Assembly: GCF_027158205.1 (NCBI RefSeq)
Contig: NZ_JAPVLU010000041.1
Location: forward strand, 23,276 to 87,275
DNA length: 64,000 bases
Source: Streptomyces sp. H39-S7
GTDB lineage: Bacteria > Actinomycetota > Actinomycetes > Streptomycetales > Streptomycetaceae
Direction of reading: 5' to 3'
Shown here: positions 61,147 through 64,000 of the stretch, piece by piece
Numbering within the stretch: the stretch's first letter is position 1
Layout: each line of letters opens with the position of its first letter
Translations under genes and position numbers: made by a program
The notes under the pieces: generated by a model
Seen by the model: only the letters and a program-made list of their open reading frames with translations
What the model was told of the DNA's origin: nothing
Database searches by the model: none

Positions 61147-63392
61147 CCCTCGACACCATTGCGAACGCCGAGAAGACCCCCGAGGCCGAGCAGCCCTGGG
61201 CCGAACTCGGCCTCAAGCCCGACGAGTACGCGCGCATCCGCGAGATCCTCGGCCGCCGCCCGACCGGCGCCGAGCTCGCCATGTACTCCGTCATGTGGTC
61301 CGAGCACTGTTCGTACAAGAGCAGCAAGGTCCACCTCAAGCAGTTCGGCGAGAAGGCCCCCGAGAACGACGCCATGCTCGTCGGCATCGGCGAGAACGCC
61401 GGCGTCGTCGACGTCGGCCAGGGGTACGCGGTCACCTTCAAGGTCGAGTCGCACAACCACCCCTCGTACATCGAGCCCCACCAGGGCGCGGCCACCGGCA
61501 TCGGCGGCATCGTCCGCGACATCCTCGCGATGGGCGCGCGGCCGATCGCGGTCATGGACCCGCTGCGCTTCGGTGCCGCGGACCACCCCGACACCAAGCG
61601 CGTCCTGCCCGGCGTGGTGTCCGGCATCGGCAGCTACGGCAACTGCCTCGGCCTGCCGAACATCGGCGGCGAGGTCGTCTTCGACGCCTGCTACCAGGGC
61701 AACCCGCTCGTCAACGCGCTCTGCGTCGGCGTCATGAAGCACGAGGACATCCACCTCGCCAAGGCGTCCGGCGCCGGCAACAAGGTCATCCTCTACGGTG
61801 CCCGCACCGGTGGCGACGGCATCGGCGGCGTCTCGGTCCTCGCCTCGGAGACCTTCGACGACGCGAAGCCCAGCAAGCGCCCCGCGGTGCAGGTCGGCGA
61901 CCCGTTCCAGGAGAAGCTCCTCATCGAGTGCACCCTGGAGATCTTCAAGGCCGACCTCGTCGACGGCATCCAGGACCTCGGCGGCGCGGGCCTGTCCTGC
62001 GCCACCTCCGAGCTGGCCTCGGCCGGCTCCGGCGGTATGCGCGTCGAGCTCGACACCGTCCACCTGCGCGACTCCTCCCTCTCGCCCGAGGAAATCCTCA
62101 TGAGCGAGTCCCAGGAGCGCATGTGCGCGATCGTCGAGCCGGAGAAGGTCGCGCGCTTCCTGGAGATCTGCGAGAAGTGGGACGTCATCGCCACCGTCAT
62201 CGGTGAGGTGACCGAAGGCGAGCGGCTGGAGATCTTCTGGCACGGCGAGCAGATCGTGGACGTCCCGCCGCGCACCGTCGCCCACGAGGGCCCGGTCTAC
62301 GACCGGCCGTTCGCCCGCCCGTCCTGGCAGGACGCCCTCCAGGCCGACGACGCGAACAAGCTGCCCCGCCCGGCGAGCGGCGACGAGCTGCGCCGCCAGG
62401 TGCTGGCCCTCGTCTCGTCGCCGAACCAGGCGTCGAAGTCCTGGATCACCGACCAGTACGACCGGTTCGTGCAGGGCAACACGGTGCTGTCGTACCCCGA
62501 GGACTCGGGCATGGTCCGCATCGACGAGGACACCAACCTCGGCGTGGCCATCGCCACCGACGGCAACGGCCGCTTCGCCAAGCTCGACCCGTACACCGGC
62601 GCGCAGCTCGCGCTGGCGGAGGCGTACCGCAACGTCGCCGCCACCGGCGCCAAGCCGCTCGCCATCTCGGACTGCCTCAACTTCGGCTCCCCCGAGGACC
62701 CGGACGTCATGTGGCAGTTCGCCGAGGCCACCCGCGGCCTCGCCGACGGCTGCCTGATCCTGGGCACCCCGGTCACCGGCGGCAACGTCTCGCTCTACAA
62801 CCAGACCGGCGACGTCGCCATCCACCCGACCCCCGTGGTCGCGGTGCTCGGCGTCATCGACGACGTCAACCGCCGTACGCCGATGGCGTTCGCGGAAGAG
62901 GGACAGCTCCTGTACCTCCTCGGCGACACGGCCGAGGAGTTCGGCGGCTCGGCCTGGTCCGAGGTCATCCACGGTCATCTCGGCGGACTGCCGCCCAAGG
63001 TGGACCTGGAGCGCGAGCGGCTGCTCGGCGAGATCCTCATCTCGGGCTCCCGCGACGGCATGATCGACGCCGCGCACGACCTCTCGGACGGCGGCCTCAT
63101 CCAGGCCGTCACCGAGTCGTGCCTGCGGGGCGGCAAGGGCGCCCGGATCGTCGTCCCGGACGACCTCGACCCGTTCGTCCTCCTCTTCAGCGAGTCGGCC
63201 GGCCGCGCGATCGTCGCCGTCCCGCGCAGCGAGGAGCTCCGCTTCAACGACATGTGCGGCGCCCGGGGCCTCCCGGCGGCGCGCATCGGTGTCGTGGACG
63301 GCGAAGTGATCGAGGTCCAGGGCCAGTTCACGATCCCGCTGAGCGAGCTGAAGCAGGCGCACGAGGCGACGATCCCGGCTCTGCTGGCCTGA
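61143..63392 (+). CDS. purL: FGAM synthase subunit PurL (small type)
   Basis: The 749-residue protein starts at ATG 61143. It has the two AIR synthase-like halves with MWSEHCSYKSSK (catalytic His), SHNHPSYIEPHQGAATGIGG, DLGGAGLSCATSELAS and GTPVTGGNVSLYNQT. Length is that of the small PurL, which needs PurS and PurQ, both encoded just upstream. It makes FGAM from FGAR, ATP and glutamine nitrogen. A strong hairpin follows. Confidence 0.97.
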   Translation: MTLDTIANAEKTPEAEQPWAELGLKPDEYARIREILGRRPTGAELAMYSVMWSEHCSYKSSKVHLKQFGEKAPENDAMLVGIGENAGVVDVGQGYAVTFKVESHNHPSYIEPHQGAATGIGGIVRDILAMGARPIAVMDPLRFGAADHPDTKRVLPGVVSGIGSYGNCLGLPNIGGEVVFDACYQGNPLVNALCVGVMKHEDIHLAKASGAGNKVILYGARTGGDGIGGVSVLASETFDDAKPSKRPAVQVGDPFQEKLLIECTLEIFKADLVDGIQDLGGAGLSCATSELASAGSGGMRVELDTVHLRDSSLSPEEILMSESQERMCAIVEPEKVARFLEICEKWDVIATVIGEVTEGERLEIFWHGEQIVDVPPRTVAHEGPVYDRPFARPSWQDALQADDANKLPRPASGDELRRQVLALVSSPNQASKSWITDQYDRFVQGNTVLSYPEDSGMVRIDEDTNLGVAIATDGNGRFAKLDPYTGAQLALAEAYRNVAATGAKPLAISDCLNFGSPEDPDVMWQFAEATRGLADGCLILGTPVTGGNVSLYNQTGDVAIHPTPVVAVLGVIDDVNRRTPMAFAEEGQLLYLLGDTAEEFGGSAWSEVIHGHLGGLPPKVDLERERLLGEILISGSRDGMIDAAHDLSDGGLIQAVTESCLRGGKGARIVVPDDLDPFVLLFSESAGRAIVAVPRSEELRFNDMCGARGLPAARIGVVDGEVIEVQGQFTIPLSELKQAHEATIPALLA

Positions 63393-63402
63393 TCGTTCGC
63401 GT

Positions 63403-63437
63403 CAGGTCCCGGCCCCTCGGAAGGGGGCCGGGACCTG
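63403..63437. terminator. Terminator after purL
   Basis: A 14-bp perfect stem (63403-63416 with 63424-63437), loop of 7 nt, lies 10 bp after the purL stop. Confidence 0.85.
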
Positions 63438-63534
63438 CCAGGATCGCGCGGCCGGCGACGCTCCTGGCCTTCGACCTCCACCCGGACGACGAGCTCATGG
63501 TCGGCCTTCGGCCTCCTGCTGGGGAGGGAGTGGT

Positions 63535-63882
63535 TCAGGGGGAGCGTGCCTCCTCGGTGAGGGCAACGATCTCGTCCATGGCGGCGCGCCAGGCGGGCGC
63601 CTCCGGAGGGAGCGCTGCCGCCGACTCCTCGGCGTTGCGCCGCCGTTCGTACAGGTCCGGGCGCCGCTCGATTTCCACTTCGCCGGACCACATCAGCAGC
63701 CACATCCGCATGGGGCCGATGGTGTCGTGCTGGACGGCCATGGAGAACGCTTCGTTCTTCTGCCGATCCATCTCCTCCAGTCGGTGAGGTGCGATGCGGG
63801 CAAGGGCGACCCGCAGGGCGTCGGGGGTCCGTGCGGGCCGGGGGATCAGCTCTCCGCCGGGGTGCTTGGGTCGCGTAGTCAC
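63535..63882 (-). CDS. DUF6247-like small protein
   Basis: This 115-residue protein starts at GTG 63882 (ATG overlap: the bases ATGTGA precede it). It has the pattern RTPDALRVALARIAPHRLEEMDRQKNEAFSMAVQHDTIGPMRMWLLMWSGEVEIERRPDLYERRR, which I associate with DUF6247 of streptomycetes. These often precede toxin-like or plasmid-type genes. Soluble and helical. The 118 bp upstream to the window end carry no gene I can define. Confidence 0.65.
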   Translation of the reverse strand: MTTRPKHPGGELIPRPARTPDALRVALARIAPHRLEEMDRQKNEAFSMAVQHDTIGPMRMWLLMWSGEVEIERRPDLYERRRNAEESAAALPPEAPAWRAAMDEIVALTEEARSP

Positions 63883-64000
63883 ATGGCGGTCCTCTCAGGT
63901 CATACGAGCTACGGGGCGGGTGAGTGGGCCGAGTTCGGGGGGCGGGGGCCGGGGTCAGAACGTTGCGGAGTGGTTCTTCTGCGGCGCTGCGCACCTTGAC

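Noticed and set aside
60966..63362. 798-codon minus-strand frame
   Set aside because: Antisense to purL and purQ, whose motifs are unambiguous.
63883..64000. Gene upstream of the DUF6247-like gene
   Set aside because: No frame shows both coding bias and a recognisable protein in the 118 bp available.

Overview
The window looks like chromosomal DNA of a Streptomyces or close relative. Coding DNA is very GC-rich with G/C third positions and frequent GTG starts, and several genes are streptomycete markers: a WhiB-family protein matching WblA, an Lsr2 paralogue, paired ArsA-like ATPases and a purSQL operon. Genus and species are inferred from gene content; no rRNA is present.

Layout. 1-2185: the 5' part of a SAM methyltransferase gene and an archaeal-type AAA ATPase gene. 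2186-27938: a 25.7-kb integrated mobile element bounded by 44-bp direct repeats of the 3' half of a tRNA-Pro(CGG) gene; the intact tRNA is regenerated at the right end (27898-27970, minus strand). The element's backbone lies on the right: relaxase, MobC-like protein, SpdB-like membrane protein, a cluster of GTGNAC repeats that may be an origin, a DnaB-like helicase, an XRE regulator, excisionase and tyrosine integrase. There is no TraB/FtsK translocase and no RepSA-type initiator, so it resembles an integrative mobilizable element rather than a classical actinomycete AICE. Its cargo, from the left, is an ion-transport operon (CPA1 antiporter, CBS protein, ArsB/NhaD-like permease, small membrane protein, STAS protein), an LAETG surface protein, a flotillin/NfeD pair, a PucR-type regulator, and a cassette with a B12-binding radical SAM enzyme, aldo/keto reductase, CYTH protein, a small helical protein and a small membrane protein, divergent from an XRE-TPR regulator that carries a TTA codon.

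28081-64000 is core chromosome. It holds a phosphoesterase with two tandem ATP-grasp ligases, a YqeY protein, a class A penicillin-binding protein, wblA, two ArsA ATPases, a DUF4177/RidA/NUDIX/MBL/P450 run, a lipid-kinase-like protein, purA, a Ser/Thr kinase, a class III aminotransferase, a GntR regulator, a SLATT-like membrane protein, purD, a degenerate M48-like protein, a dimethylformamidase-like protein, purC, a two-component/ABC operon, tRNA-Gly genes, an Lsr2 paralogue and purS-purQ-purL. Five steps of purine synthesis are thus encoded here (PurD, PurSQL, PurC, PurA).

The strongest leads are: (a) an identical two-block element placed 25-26 bp upstream of both the helicase and the excisionase genes, flanking the XRE regulator gene, which suggests one switch for excision and replication; (b) the radical SAM/AKR/CYTH cassette; (c) a tRNA-Gly(UCC)-like gene lacking the normal D-loop GG and T-loop TTC, like non-translating peptidoglycan tRNAs; (d) repeated right-end modules at tRNA-Pro with a truncated second integrase, showing serial insertions.
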